Shown: piece by piece, positions 35,040 through 43,436 of the stretch
Position numbering within the stretch: the stretch's first letter is position 1
How the letters are laid out: each line of letters begins with the position of its first letter
NCBI GenBank assembly: GCA_945829425.1
Contig: CALZUQ010000011.1
Location: 1 to 60,079, forward strand
Source of the DNA: an uncultured bacterium
GTDB taxonomy: Bacteria > Bacteroidota > Bacteroidia > Bacteroidales > Bacteroidaceae
Reading direction: 5' to 3'
Length of the DNA stretch: 60,079 nucleotides
Notes under the pieces: model-generated
The model's database searches: none
Told to the model about the DNA's origin: nothing
The model's input: the letters and a program-made list of their open reading frames with translations, nothing else
Translations under genes and position numbers: made by a program

Positions 35040-35581
35040 TGTTCATATCACAGAAACTACGTAAGGAAAACATAGCGGAATACCTGCTGTATATGTGGCA
35101 GGTGGAAGATATCATACGGGTCTTCGACTGTTATCTGCCTGCCATACGACGCAATTATATCAACACCTTCGATTGTTCTGACGACGACCGTGAAGACCTC
35201 TGTGACTGGTATTCTGACCTCATACGCATGATGACAGAGGAGGGATGCCGCCAGGCAGGGCACTTGCAGATAAACAAGGTGGTAATGCAGAACCTCATAG
35301 AACTGCACAACCAGTTGTTGGAGTCGCCGAAGTTCCCGTTTTACAGTGCCGCATATTATAAGGTGTTGCCGTTCATTGTGGAGCTGCGGAATAAAGGAGA
35401 CAAGGAGCTCAACGAGATAGAGACATGCTTCGACGCTCTCTACGGAGTCATGCTGCTGAGACTCGCAAAGAAGGAAATTTCTCAAGACACGCTCACTGCG
35501 GTGAAAGAGATAACCACGTTCATAGGCACGTTGTCCGACTATTACAAGAAAGACCGTGAAGAGGGACTGGAGTTTGAATAA
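35039..35581 (+). CDS. DUF4924-like cytoplasmic protein
   Basis: 180 residues from ATG 35039, starting MFISQKLRKENIAEYLLYMWQ. All-helical, with several acidic patches. It resembles the Bacteroidetes DUF4924 family, function unknown. It overlaps the LysE gene by 1 bp. An earlier TTG at 35033 adds two residues only and is less likely. Confidence 0.8.
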   Translation: MFISQKLRKENIAEYLLYMWQVEDIIRVFDCYLPAIRRNYINTFDCSDDDREDLCDWYSDLIRMMTEEGCRQAGHLQINKVVMQNLIELHNQLLESPKFPFYSAAYYKVLPFIVELRNKGDKELNEIETCFDALYGVMLLRLAKKEISQDTLTAVKEITTFIGTLSDYYKKDREEGLEFE

Positions 35582-35639
35582 TGCAGACACGACATCCTGA
35601 CGTTGACAAAAGAAAACTACAGAAACAAAAAGACAATTC

Positions 35640-36536
35640 ATGAATATACTCATTACAGGATGCATCGGACAGTTAGGCAACGAACTGCAGAACATGCAGG
35701 CGGAAAGTCCTTCGCATACATATTATAATACAGACATTCAGGACAGTGCTGAGGGCGTGGTGAACTATTCGCGCCTCGACATTACTGACGCCGCCGAGGT
35801 GGAGGCGTTCGTTGAGGAACACGACATTGACGGCATAATAAACTGTGCGGCATATACAGCAGTGGACAAAGCAGAGGAAGACACCACGCTGTGTCACAAG
35901 CTCAACGCCACGGCACCAGGCATCCTGGCGGAAGCCATAAGCCGAAGGGCAGGGTGGATGATACAGGTCTCTACAGATTATGTCTATGACGGGACATCAC
36001 ACCGTCCGTACACAGAAGATGACGCACCATGCCCGGCAAGCGTCTACGGGACAACAAAACTCGAAGGCGAGAGGGCGGTCATGGAACGTTGTGAAAAGGC
36101 TATGGTCGTACGTACGGCATGGCTATACTCGGAATACGGCAAGAACTTCGTGAAGACGATGCTGACGCTCGGAGAGACGAAAGAACGCCTTGGAGTGGTG
36201 TTCGACCAGATAGGCACTCCAACGTATGCGCTCGATCTTGCAGCATTTATTATGACAGCCGTGGAGAAAGGGGTGACCCCGGGCATATACCATTTCACCG
36301 ACGAGGGGGTTACGTCATGGTATGACTTCACAAAGGCGATACACCGCATAGCAGGCATTACGACATGTCAGGTCAGCCCGCTGCATACTGACGAATATCC
36401 TACGCCGGCATCAAGACCGGCATACAGCGTGCTCGACAAGACGAAGGCAAAGACAACATACGCCTTTGACATACCACATTGGGAAGAGGCGTTGGAGAAA
36501 TGTATAGCAAACATCAGAGGGGGGAAAACGAAATAA
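35640..36536 (+). CDS. rfbD: dTDP-4-dehydrorhamnose reductase
   Basis: 298 residues. [14 protein letters not shown] is the NAD(P)-binding loop, [19 protein letters not shown] and [10 protein letters not shown] give the YxxxK active site of an extended SDR, and [16 protein letters not shown] is a RmlD motif. It makes dTDP-L-rhamnose for surface polysaccharides. The other rml genes are not in the window, as is common in Bacteroidales. prfC follows, 11 bp after the stop. Confidence 0.93.
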   Translation: MNILITGCIGQLGNELQNMQAESPSHTYYNTDIQDSAEGVVNYSRLDITDAAEVEAFVEEHDIDGIINCAAYTAVDKAEEDTTLCHKLNATAPGILAEAISRRAGWMIQVSTDYVYDGTSHRPYTEDDAPCPASVYGTTKLEGERAVMERCEKAMVVRTAWLYSEYGKNFVKTMLTLGETKERLGVVFDQIGTPTYALDLAAFIMTAVEKGVTPGIYHFTDEGVTSWYDFTKAIHRIAGITTCQVSPLHTDEYPTPASRPAYSVLDKTKAKTTYAFDIPHWEEALEKCIANIRGGKTK

Positions 36537-36547
36537 ATATACATACA

Positions 36548-38116
36548 ATGAGCGCAGAGATAGAAAGAAGACGAACATTCGCGATAATTTCCCACCCTGA
36601 TGCAGGAAAGACAACGTTGACAGAGAAATTCCTGCTCTTCGGCGGACAGATACAAGTGGCAGGTGCTGTCAAGAGCAATAAGATACGTAAGACGGCGACA
36701 TCCGACTGGATGGAAATAGAGAAGCAGCGTGGCATATCGGTGACAACGTCGGTAATGGAGTTCGACTACAAAGATTATAAGGTGAACATTCTTGACACAC
36801 CGGGTCACCAGGACTTTGCTGAGGATACCTTCCGCACTCTGACGGCGGTAGACTCCGCCATAATAGTCGTGGACAGCGCGAAAGGCGTGGAGACGCAGAC
36901 GAGGAAACTCATGGAGGTGTGCCGAATGAGGAAGACACCCGTAATCATCTTCATAAACAAGATGGACCGTGAGGGACGCGACCCCTTTGATGTCCTCGAC
37001 GAACTGGAGCAGGAACTGCAGATACATGTGCGCCCTCTCTCATGGCCTATCAACCAGGGAGTGAAATTCAAGGGCGTATATAATATCTACGAGCAACAGC
37101 TCAACCTCTTCACACCCGACAAACAGCGTGTTACGGACAAAGTGGAGGTGGACATAGAAAGCACCGAACTCGACGAGAGGATAGGTGAGCAGGACGCACA
37201 GGAGCTGCGCGACAACCTGGAACTCGTTTCGGGCGTTTATCCCGACTTCGACGTTGAGGCATACAGGGCTGCTGAAGTGGCTCCGGTGTTCTTCGGATCT
37301 GCCCTGAACAATTTCGGTGTGCAGGAACTCCTTGACTGCTTCGTGGAGATTGCTCCTTCGCCACGTCCCACAAAGGCGGAAGAACGTATGGTTGACCCCG
37401 AGGAGCAGAAGTTTACAGGCTTCATATTCAAGATAACGGCAAATATTGACCCGAACCATAGGTCATGTATAGCCTTCTGTAAGGTCTGCTCAGGAAAATT
37501 CGTACGCAACCAGCCTTACCTGCACGTGCGACAGGGGAAGACACTACGCTTCTCGTCGCCTACGCAGTTCATGGCGCAGAGAAAGTCCACCATTGACGAG
37601 GCATGGGCGGGCGACATAGTAGGACTGCCAGACAACGGGACGTTCAAAATAGGTGATACGCTGACAGAAGGAGAGAAGATACACTTCCGTGGGTTGCCGT
37701 CATTCTCGCCGGAACTGTTCAAATATATAGAGAACGATGACCCGATGAAGGCTAAGCAATTGGAGAAAGGCATAAACCAACTCATGGACGAAGGTGTGGC
37801 ACAGCTCTTCATCAACCAGTTTAACGGAAGGAAGATAATAGGCACCGTAGGACAGCTGCAGTTTGAGGTCATACAATACCGTCTGGAGAACGAATACAAC
37901 GCAAAATGCCGGTGGGAGCCGATACATCTGTTTAAGGCGTGCTGGATAGAAAGCGACGACGAGAAGGAACTGGAAAACTTCAAGAAACGTAAGTACCAGT
38001 ATATGGCGAAAGACCGTGAGGGGCGCGACGTGTTCCTCGCCGACTCGGGATATGTGCTGCAGATGGCGCAGGAAGACTTCAAGAACATACGTTTCCACTT
38101 CACATCTGAGTTCTGA
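36548..38116 (+). CDS. prfC: Peptide chain release factor 3
   Basis: 522 residues from ATG 36548; an earlier in-frame start would lie inside rfbD and lacks family support. GTPase motifs are clear: G1 [14 protein letters not shown]2/switch [10 protein letters not shown]3 DTPGHQDF, G4 [10 protein letters not shown]. The downstream domains follow the RF3 pattern ([28 protein letters not shown]). RF3 removes RF1/RF2 from ribosomes after termination. Confidence 0.95.
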   Translation: MSAEIERRRTFAIISHPDAGKTTLTEKFLLFGGQIQVAGAVKSNKIRKTATSDWMEIEKQRGISVTTSVMEFDYKDYKVNILDTPGHQDFAEDTFRTLTAVDSAIIVVDSAKGVETQTRKLMEVCRMRKTPVIIFINKMDREGRDPFDVLDELEQELQIHVRPLSWPINQGVKFKGVYNIYEQQLNLFTPDKQRVTDKVEVDIESTELDERIGEQDAQELRDNLELVSGVYPDFDVEAYRAAEVAPVFFGSALNNFGVQELLDCFVEIAPSPRPTKAEERMVDPEEQKFTGFIFKITANIDPNHRSCIAFCKVCSGKFVRNQPYLHVRQGKTLRFSSPTQFMAQRKSTIDEAWAGDIVGLPDNGTFKIGDTLTEGEKIHFRGLPSFSPELFKYIENDDPMKAKQLEKGINQLMDEGVAQLFINQFNGRKIIGTVGQLQFEVIQYRLENEYNAKCRWEPIHLFKACWIESDDEKELENFKKRKYQYMAKDREGRDVFLADSGYVLQMAQEDFKNIRFHFTSEF

Positions 38117-38175
38117 TATAAATATAAGGTGGGGAGAGTGTTCCTCACCCCAAAAGAAACAATACGTGTAAAGCC

Positions 38176-39018
38176 ATGAGACAGACAAACAACCATGAGG
38201 ATGCGTCCTTGGAACGTTATTTCCTTGAGATAGGACGTGAGCAGTTGCTCTCTCCGGAAGAAGAGAGGGAACTGGCAATAAAAGCACGCGAGGGAAGCAA
38301 AAGGGCACAGGACAAACTCGTAACAGCCAATCTGAGACTCGTCGTCTCTGTGGCAAAGAAATATCAGGGAAAGGGACTGAGACTTCCTGACTTGATAAAC
38401 GAGGGCAACATCGGATTGCTGCGTGCTGCGGAACGTTACGACGTTTCACGAGGCGTTCCTTTCGCAGCATTCGCCACAAACAGCATAAGGCAGGCGATAG
38501 AACTCGCCGTAGCAGAACAGTCGAGGGTCGTTGTCATGCCTTCCGACGAAGTGGCGCAGATTAACCGTCTCAACGGATTGCGCTCGGCGTTTGAACAGGA
38601 GCATGGCGTGAAACCGAACATCAACGAGATGGCGGAAGCCTCAAGGATGACGGAGAGTGAGGTGAAGCACCACATGAAAGGAAGTGCAAGACAGTATTCC
38701 GTCGATGCGCCAATGCACTATGGGGCACCGGTCACTTTGCTTGACATCCTTGCTGCCGACGAGCCGCCAACAGACAATGAGACGGCGGTGATCGCTGCAA
38801 GAGAGGAGATAAAGAGGGTAGTGGCACTTCTCGACGACAGGGAGCGTAATGTGGTGAGGGCATTCTATGGCATAGGAGAGCCGGAGCAGACATTCGCTGA
38901 GATTGGGGCACGCTATGGCTTCTCACGTGAAAGGGCACGACAGATAAGAAAGAAAGCGTTGAGGCACATGCGTGCTAAGACGAAAAACAGGTTCTTGCGC
39001 TCGTATCTCGGAGAGTGA
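38176..39018 (+). CDS. Sigma-70 family RNA polymerase sigma factor, divergent primary-like
   Basis: 280 residues, close to the short Bacteroidetes primary sigma. Region 1.2 is SLERYFLEIGREQLLSPEE. Region 2 includes KLVTANLRLVVSVAKKYQGK and GLRLPDLINEGNIGLLRAAE. Region 3 follows, and region 4 ends in the helix-turn-helix TFAEIGARYGFSRERARQIR. In region 2.3, where primary sigma factors carry a WWIRQ aromatic pair for promoter melting, this one reads FAAFATNSIRQAIELAV, without tryptophans. It is therefore probably a second, specialised group-2-like factor rather than the housekeeping one. An exported protein follows after 48 bp. Confidence 0.88.
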   Translation: MRQTNNHEDASLERYFLEIGREQLLSPEEERELAIKAREGSKRAQDKLVTANLRLVVSVAKKYQGKGLRLPDLINEGNIGLLRAAERYDVSRGVPFAAFATNSIRQAIELAVAEQSRVVVMPSDEVAQINRLNGLRSAFEQEHGVKPNINEMAEASRMTESEVKHHMKGSARQYSVDAPMHYGAPVTLLDILAADEPPTDNETAVIAAREEIKRVVALLDDRERNVVRAFYGIGEPEQTFAEIGARYGFSRERARQIRKKALRHMRAKTKNRFLRSYLGE

Positions 39019-39066
39019 AAACAAGTAACCATAAACAGCTGTTACGAAAAAAACATTTACGACATT

Positions 39067-39486
39067 ATGAGAAAGATTTTGTTTCTTGCCGTGCTGATGC
39101 TTTGCTCGCTGGGCGTTTCGGCAAAGGAAAAAAACAAGAAGGTGAAGCGCCCGGCTATACGCCCGGTATATCTTTATGCGGTATCTACGTCATTCAATGA
39201 TACCGTGGCTTATGTCACTGATATACAGAGAGTGGATAGCGCATATATGGAGAAAAAACATATACTTGGCGGATTAAGGGATTATGTGCAACAGGTAGAA
39301 GCACACTACAAACAGAAAGGAGAGCCAAGAAGGCTGAATACCGTCTTCTTCAAGAAAGACAGAAAGAAAGCAGAGAAGAAATATGTTAAACTGCGTAAGA
39401 AATTCACAAAGATGGGCTACGCCATAAAAGCATTGCCAGAAGGTGAGTTCTCGTTCAAGTCTGTTTTGCCGCCGGAAGAAGAGTAG
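39067..39486 (+). CDS. Small exported protein of unknown function
   Basis: 139 residues with signal peptide MRKILFLAVLMLCSLGVSA. The mature part is strongly basic in the middle (FFKKDRKKAEKKYVKLRKK) and ends with the acidic tail PPEEE. I do not recognise a family. It follows the sigma factor by 48 bp and its stop lies 2 bp before the ATG of the HprK-like gene, so it probably belongs to the same operon. It might be a substrate or partner of that kinase, but nothing in the sequence proves this. Confidence 0.75.
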   Translation: MRKILFLAVLMLCSLGVSAKEKNKKVKRPAIRPVYLYAVSTSFNDTVAYVTDIQRVDSAYMEKKHILGGLRDYVQQVEAHYKQKGEPRRLNTVFFKKDRKKAEKKYVKLRKKFTKMGYAIKALPEGEFSFKSVLPPEEE

Positions 39487-39488
39487 TG

Positions 39489-40412
39489 ATGTTCAGAAGA
39501 TTTTTCCGTCTTGCGGAATGGGCAATAGAGATAGCGTCCGATAAACCGCTCGACGATACGATAGAGTGTTACATACCTAATTTCTTGCCCTTCGCCATAT
39601 CCGCAGACAAGGCTGCCGATACCCCGGAGCTGTTCTCGTTCGTACTTGACGACAGCGTTGCCGCACTCATAGACGAGTGCATGGAGCGTAGTGGGGTTTA
39701 CGAGAATACCAACGGACAGATATATATACATCTTTCCGATACCAACGAATATACGTTCATCATCAAGGACCTTCATGGAGAACTCTGTGCGGTATTGAAA
39801 TGCAATGCCGACTTCTCTGCCTACCGATGTGCCATTCTCGGAAATGCCGATGGCAGGATATATGGCTTGAGCAACGCTCTCATGCTTGCTTTCGTCCATT
39901 CTGGCTCACGTCATGACACAGTCGTGATACACGCTTCCATGATACGCCATGAAGGCTTGGCATATTGCTTTGTAGCGAAAAGTGGTACGGGGAAGAGCAC
40001 GCAGTCGGCAAACTGGCTTAAGGCCATTCCCGACACAGACCTTATGAACGACGACAACCCGTTGTTGCGGATTCGTAATGGAGTGGTCATGAGCTATGGC
40101 TCGCCCTGGAGCGGAAAGACACCTTGCTATCGTGATGTGTCGGCACCGTTGGGAGGCATAATAAACATCATGCGTCACCCTACAAACTATGTAGAACCTT
40201 TGAAGGATGTCTTCGCTTACGGCAGGGTGCTGCCTTCTTTCTCTGCCATGAAGTCTGATGTGAGGAAATATCGTGAAGTATGTTCCGTGGTAGAGCGCAT
40301 CGTGTCGTCTGTGGGAGTTTATAATCTTTACTGCACCCAATACCCTGAGTCTGCCATGGTTTGCCATGAGACGGTGACACGGACAAAGGAGAAACAAAAC
40401 GTCACTCCTTAA
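39489..40412 (+). CDS. HPr kinase/PEPCK-like protein
   Basis: 307 residues from ATG 39489. The C-terminal half has the HprK-type kinase core: VIHASM (conserved His about 148), P-loop AKSGTGKST (about 163-171) and an acidic metal-binding pair in LMNDDNPLL (about 187-189). The N-terminal half (about 1-140) has no recognised domain. Such HprK-like kinases are found in lasso-peptide and PqqD-containing clusters, where they act on peptides; classic HPr regulation is unlikely in Bacteroidetes. Next come an S26-like peptidase and a PqqD-like protein. Confidence 0.8.
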   Translation: MFRRFFRLAEWAIEIASDKPLDDTIECYIPNFLPFAISADKAADTPELFSFVLDDSVAALIDECMERSGVYENTNGQIYIHLSDTNEYTFIIKDLHGELCAVLKCNADFSAYRCAILGNADGRIYGLSNALMLAFVHSGSRHDTVVIHASMIRHEGLAYCFVAKSGTGKSTQSANWLKAIPDTDLMNDDNPLLRIRNGVVMSYGSPWSGKTPCYRDVSAPLGGIINIMRHPTNYVEPLKDVFAYGRVLPSFSAMKSDVRKYREVCSVVERIVSSVGVYNLYCTQYPESAMVCHETVTRTKEKQNVTP

Positions 40413-40497
40413 TTACCGGCATTTTGACGGTGGGGATCTGACCTTCGGCTCTTCCTCCTCTGGAGTCTCTGGCCAGAGGGAAGTTGTTAATACACCC
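40411..40497. repeat. Interspersed repeat, copy B (AATTAC...GACGGTGGG...GTTAATA)
   Basis: Same block order as 14593-14672, with a longer middle. It splits the HprK-like gene from the peptidase gene and holds no small reading frame that could be a precursor peptide. Confidence 0.5.
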
Positions 40498-40539
40498 ACA
40501 CACCACCACACACCTTTATACCACACAGAATTTCTTATC

Positions 40540-41040
40540 ATGTCTAAAGACACTCAGCCTTCTGTCATAACCCCTAATCACCTGCCTTTCAGCACTCAGA
40601 AACTTTCTGCCTCTCTTGCTATGACGGAGATACGTGAACTGCTGAAAGCGGGCCATAGCGTAACCATACCCGTGCAGGGAAAGAGCATGTGGCCATTCCT
40701 GAGAGGCAATGGCAATAAAGCCATTGTTTCGGCAACGGAGGACATTCGGGTGGGAGACGCTGTGGTCTTTGAACTCTCTCCCGGAGCTTTCGTGCTGCAT
40801 AGGGTAATAGCTCTTTCCGGTAATGACGTGTCGCTATGTGGAGATGGGAACACCACCGTAGAGCATTGCATGAGAAAAGATGTCGTGGCAAAAGTAAAGG
40901 CGTTTATAAGGACAGGAGAGAAGGAGCCGGTATTCCTCACGTCAAGGAAATGGAGGGCATACAGCTGGATATGGACAAGGCTGCGACCCGTGAGACGACC
41001 GTTGATTATCATGTATCGGGCGTATTGTAAGATATTTTAA
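40540..41040 (+). CDS. S24/S26-like peptidase with a Ser/His pair
   Basis: 166 residues. PVQGKSMWPFLR carries the signal-peptidase nucleophile motif (Ser 49), and FVLHRVIALSGND is the second conserved block, in which the usual bacterial Lys is His (His 87), as in SipW/ER-type signal peptidases. There is no clear N-terminal membrane anchor, so it may act in the cytoplasm or be held at the membrane by its C-terminal RRPLIIMYRAY segment. The place between an HprK-like and a PqqD-like gene suggests leader cleavage of a modified peptide; that is inference. Confidence 0.8.
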   Translation: MSKDTQPSVITPNHLPFSTQKLSASLAMTEIRELLKAGHSVTIPVQGKSMWPFLRGNGNKAIVSATEDIRVGDAVVFELSPGAFVLHRVIALSGNDVSLCGDGNTTVEHCMRKDVVAKVKAFIRTGEKEPVFLTSRKWRAYSWIWTRLRPVRRPLIIMYRAYCKIF

Positions 41041-41047
41041 AATAGGT

Positions 41048-41076
41048 AGGAGTACAAAAACTGTTTTTGCACACCT
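41048..41076 (+). promoter_or_regulatory. Hairpin in the peptidase-PqqD gap
   Basis: AGGAGTACAAAAA (41048-41060) pairs with TTTTTGCACACCT (41064-41076), 11 of 13 positions, with a loop of three. It could attenuate the operon or mark an RNA end. The right arm is a copy of the recurrent TTTTTGTACACCT leader motif. Confidence 0.45.
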
Positions 41077-41112
41077 AATTTTAACTACTGACCGCATAAT
41101 CCCTTTTTAATC

Positions 41113-41385
41113 ATGAAGAAAAGACAAGGTATAGTATTAAGGAAAATGGGCGAGCAGTATTTCCTTATCTCTGAAGGTGAGGAGAATATTGACTTCAGCC
41201 GCCTGATAAGTCTCAGTCCTGTAGCACTCGATATATGGCAAGGACTGCCCGAGGATAGCGAGTTTTCTGTAGATGATATGACAGCCATCCTGCTTGCCGA
41301 ATATGATGTCGATGCCGCTACTGCACAAGCTGACGTGGCAGAACTTGCCGGGCTGCTCATAAAGGCAGGAGTAATACTGGCATAG
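41113..41385 (+). CDS. PqqD-like protein (RiPP recognition element)
   Basis: 90 residues, the normal PqqD size. It reads ISEGEENIDFSRLISLSPVA in the N-terminal winged-helix part and ends with VAELAGLLIKAGVIL, as expected of PqqD-fold proteins that bind leader peptides of ribosomally made, modified peptides. It follows the S26-like peptidase by 72 bp. No precursor peptide was found in the surrounding gaps. Confidence 0.8.
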   Translation: MKKRQGIVLRKMGEQYFLISEGEENIDFSRLISLSPVALDIWQGLPEDSEFSVDDMTAILLAEYDVDAATAQADVAELAGLLIKAGVILA

Positions 41386-41436
41386 CTCATACAAATAAAG
41401 TTTTCGTACACCTACTTGGTAAAAAAGATAATCAAT

Positions 41437-42417
41437 ATGAAGGAAAACAGAATATGCAGCCTCTTCGGCATAGAGAAACCCGTCATACAGGGGGGAATGG
41501 TATGGTGCAGCGGGTGGCGTCTCGCCTCGGCAGTGAGCAATGCTGGTGGATTGGGACTCCTCGGAGCAGGCTCCATGCACCCAGAGACGCTCGTGGAGCA
41601 TATACACCACATGCGTGAAGCGACAGACAAACCCTGGGGAGTCAACGTGCCGCTAATGTACCCGGAGATAGAACGTCTGATAGACCTAATCATTTCAGAA
41701 GGTGTAAGTATCGTGTTCACCTCCGCCGGAAGTCCTAAGCGATATACAGAGCGTCTCCACGCGGCAGGCATTAAGGTGGCGCATGTAGTGTCAAGCAGTA
41801 TCTTTGCAAGGAAATGTGAGGAGGCGGGTGTCGATGCCATCGTAGCAGAAGGCTTTGAGGCTGGCGGACATAATGGAAGGGAAGAAACCACGACGCTCGC
41901 CCTCATACCTCTTGTGCGCCGTGCCACGACGCTGCCACTCATTGCTGCTGGTGGAATATGTTCCGGGCAGACAATGTTGGCGGTAGAGGCGTTAGGAGCC
42001 GAAGCCGTACAGATCGGCACACTCTTCGCACTTGCTAAGGAAAGCTCGGCGTCAGAACTGTTCAAACAGCGTTGCCTTGCATTGCCAGAGGGTGATACCA
42101 TGCTTTGCTTGAAAAAGATTTCACCTACACGGTTAGTAAAAAACGCACTGTTCTCAGACATTGCTGAGGCAGAAAACCGGGGAGCGGAATCTGAAGAGTT
42201 GAAGGCTCTCCTCGGTAAAGCAGCGTCAAAGCGCGGTATATTCCTTGGAGACGTCGACAGAGGAGAACTGGAGATTGGGCAGGTGGCTTCTGCTGTACGC
42301 TCCATAGACTCTGTACAAGACATAATGTTGCGCATTGAGAAGGAATATCTTGAAACAAAGGAAGCACTAAGTCAGGGACCCTCTTTCTTCGCTCACGGTG
42401 CTTCCATTCCTTACTAA
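41437..42417 (+). CDS. Nitronate monooxygenase / FabK-like flavoenzyme
   Basis: 326 residues from ATG 41437. The FMN TIM-barrel motifs are IEKPVIQGGMVWCSGWRLA, ASAVSNAGGLGLLGAGS, VAEGFEAGGHNGREET (catalytic His region) and LIAAGGICSG. The family includes nitronate monooxygenases and the FabK enoyl-ACP reductase; the sequence alone does not settle which one this is. It follows the PqqD-like gene by 51 bp and has the TTTTCGTACACCTACTT motif in its leader. Confidence 0.85.
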   Translation: MKENRICSLFGIEKPVIQGGMVWCSGWRLASAVSNAGGLGLLGAGSMHPETLVEHIHHMREATDKPWGVNVPLMYPEIERLIDLIISEGVSIVFTSAGSPKRYTERLHAAGIKVAHVVSSSIFARKCEEAGVDAIVAEGFEAGGHNGREETTTLALIPLVRRATTLPLIAAGGICSGQTMLAVEALGAEAVQIGTLFALAKESSASELFKQRCLALPEGDTMLCLKKISPTRLVKNALFSDIAEAENRGAESEELKALLGKAASKRGIFLGDVDRGELEIGQVASAVRSIDSVQDIMLRIEKEYLETKEALSQGPSFFAHGASIPY

Positions 42418-42482
42418 GTTTGCCATTCAGCCTTCTCCTCAGCTCTTGTGCTCGGGTAGTGAGGCAACAAAAATAAAAGAAT

Positions 42483-42523
42483 CAGTCGGGTTGACCTATG
42501 ACGGGACAGCCCGACTGTTTTTT
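42483..42523 (+). terminator. Rho-independent terminator after the FabK-like gene
   Basis: CAGTCGGGTTG (42483-42493) pairs with CAGCCCGACTG (42507-42517), 11 bp with one G-T pair, followed by six T. Confidence 0.85.
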
Positions 42524-42647
42524 ATATGCCTTACTACGCATTCAAGTAGGTGGGCATCTGTTTCTGTGGCTTTTGTCAAGTCAAGACTTACGGCCAACAT
42601 ACCAATATCTGCCATATCTCCTGACTGACACCAGCACCAATACAAGT

Positions 42648-42714
42648 CATAACTTATGACCGACCTGTGCCATAACTTATGACCGACCTATGCCGTAGCT
42701 TATGACCGACCTGC
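42648..42714. repeat. Three tandem 23-bp units, array 3
   Basis: Starts at 42648, 42671 and 42694; common core CTTATGACCGACCT. It lies in an apparently gene-free stretch. Confidence 0.7.
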
Positions 42715-42748
42715 TTTCCCACCTTCAGGAGTGGGCGGTATTTTTCCA

Positions 42749-42836
42749 TAAGCATAAAGATATTTTTTTATAGGCATGAAAAATTATTTTTATAGGCATG
42801 AAAAATTATTTTTATAGGCATAAAAAAAATATGTCA
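42749..42836. repeat. Four tandem 22-bp units, array 4
   Basis: Starts at 42749 (diverged), 42771, 42793 and 42815; core TAGGCATGAAAAATTATTTT. The core ATAGGCATGAAA also forms the loop of the hairpin in array 2 (27105-27117). Just downstream TCATCGGAACT (42834-42844) can pair with AGTTCCGATGA (42876-42886). Confidence 0.7.
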
Positions 42837-43084
42837 TCGGAACTTATTCGGAACTTAATCCGTTTCCTCCGTTTTAGTTCCGATGAGAATGCATCTCTGC
42901 AGAAGTAAAGGTTATAATTGAATTGTTGATGCTCTAAACTCTAAGCTCACTTCAGTGTTTTCTGTGGATTATTTTTCCCATTTTTCTTTGGCAGTTTCAT
43001 AGATAAAGCTTACTTTTGCAGCCAGAAAGAATAATTCAGGAAGATAATCGGTGGAGACTTGACCTTAGGACACATTGTCTGTAA

Positions 43085-43315
43085 GGAAGTTTACAAACCA
43101 CCTTATACGGAACGAGCGATATCGTGGTGCCTATCTCCTATTCCGAGAAGGCTGTCACGCTCTATCCCTCTGCAACTCTTAACAGAATAGAGGGTGCCAA
43201 CCACGGTTTCAATGCCGCCAACCTTGGCAGCATGGGAAGCATGATGGGAGCATCCGCCGATTACGACTCTCAGGTTCTCCCTGTCGTGCGTGACTTCCTT
43301 CTGGGCAAGTGACAA
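43085..43315 (+). pseudogene. 3' stump of an alpha/beta hydrolase
   Basis: The open frame from 43085 to the stop at 43313-43315 reads LYGTSDIVVPISYSEKAV and IEGANHGFN, the C-terminal Asp/His region of an alpha/beta hydrolase (dienelactone-hydrolase or S9-like), and ends VVRDFLLGK. About 70 residues are left; the nucleophile domain is absent and a stop lies at 43082. The gene was probably destroyed by a deletion between the repeat arrays and this point. Confidence 0.7.
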
Positions 43316-43347
43316 CACAAGAAACTTTCGGTCTCCTGACCGTGAAC

Positions 43348-43391
43348 AAAAAAAGCGGCAATCAACTCCATGAAGTTATTGCCGCTTTTTT
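43348..43391. terminator. Two-way terminator
   Basis: GCGGCAAT (43355-43362) and ATTGCCGC (43378-43385), flanked by seven A and six T. It serves the - strand operon ending at 43437 and the + strand hydrolase remnant. Confidence 0.8.
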
Positions 43392-43436
43392 ATATGGTTT
43401 TAGAAAGAGAGGCTTGCCTCTGCTTTCAAACGTTAT

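Noticed and set aside
39015..39200. A 61-codon frame overlapping the start of the 139-residue exported protein
   Set aside because: It is out of frame with a gene that has a clear signal peptide, and it lacks features of its own.
40413..40539. RiPP precursor gene between the HprK-like and peptidase genes
   Set aside because: The gap is filled by the interspersed repeat and has no short frame with a plausible start and core peptide.
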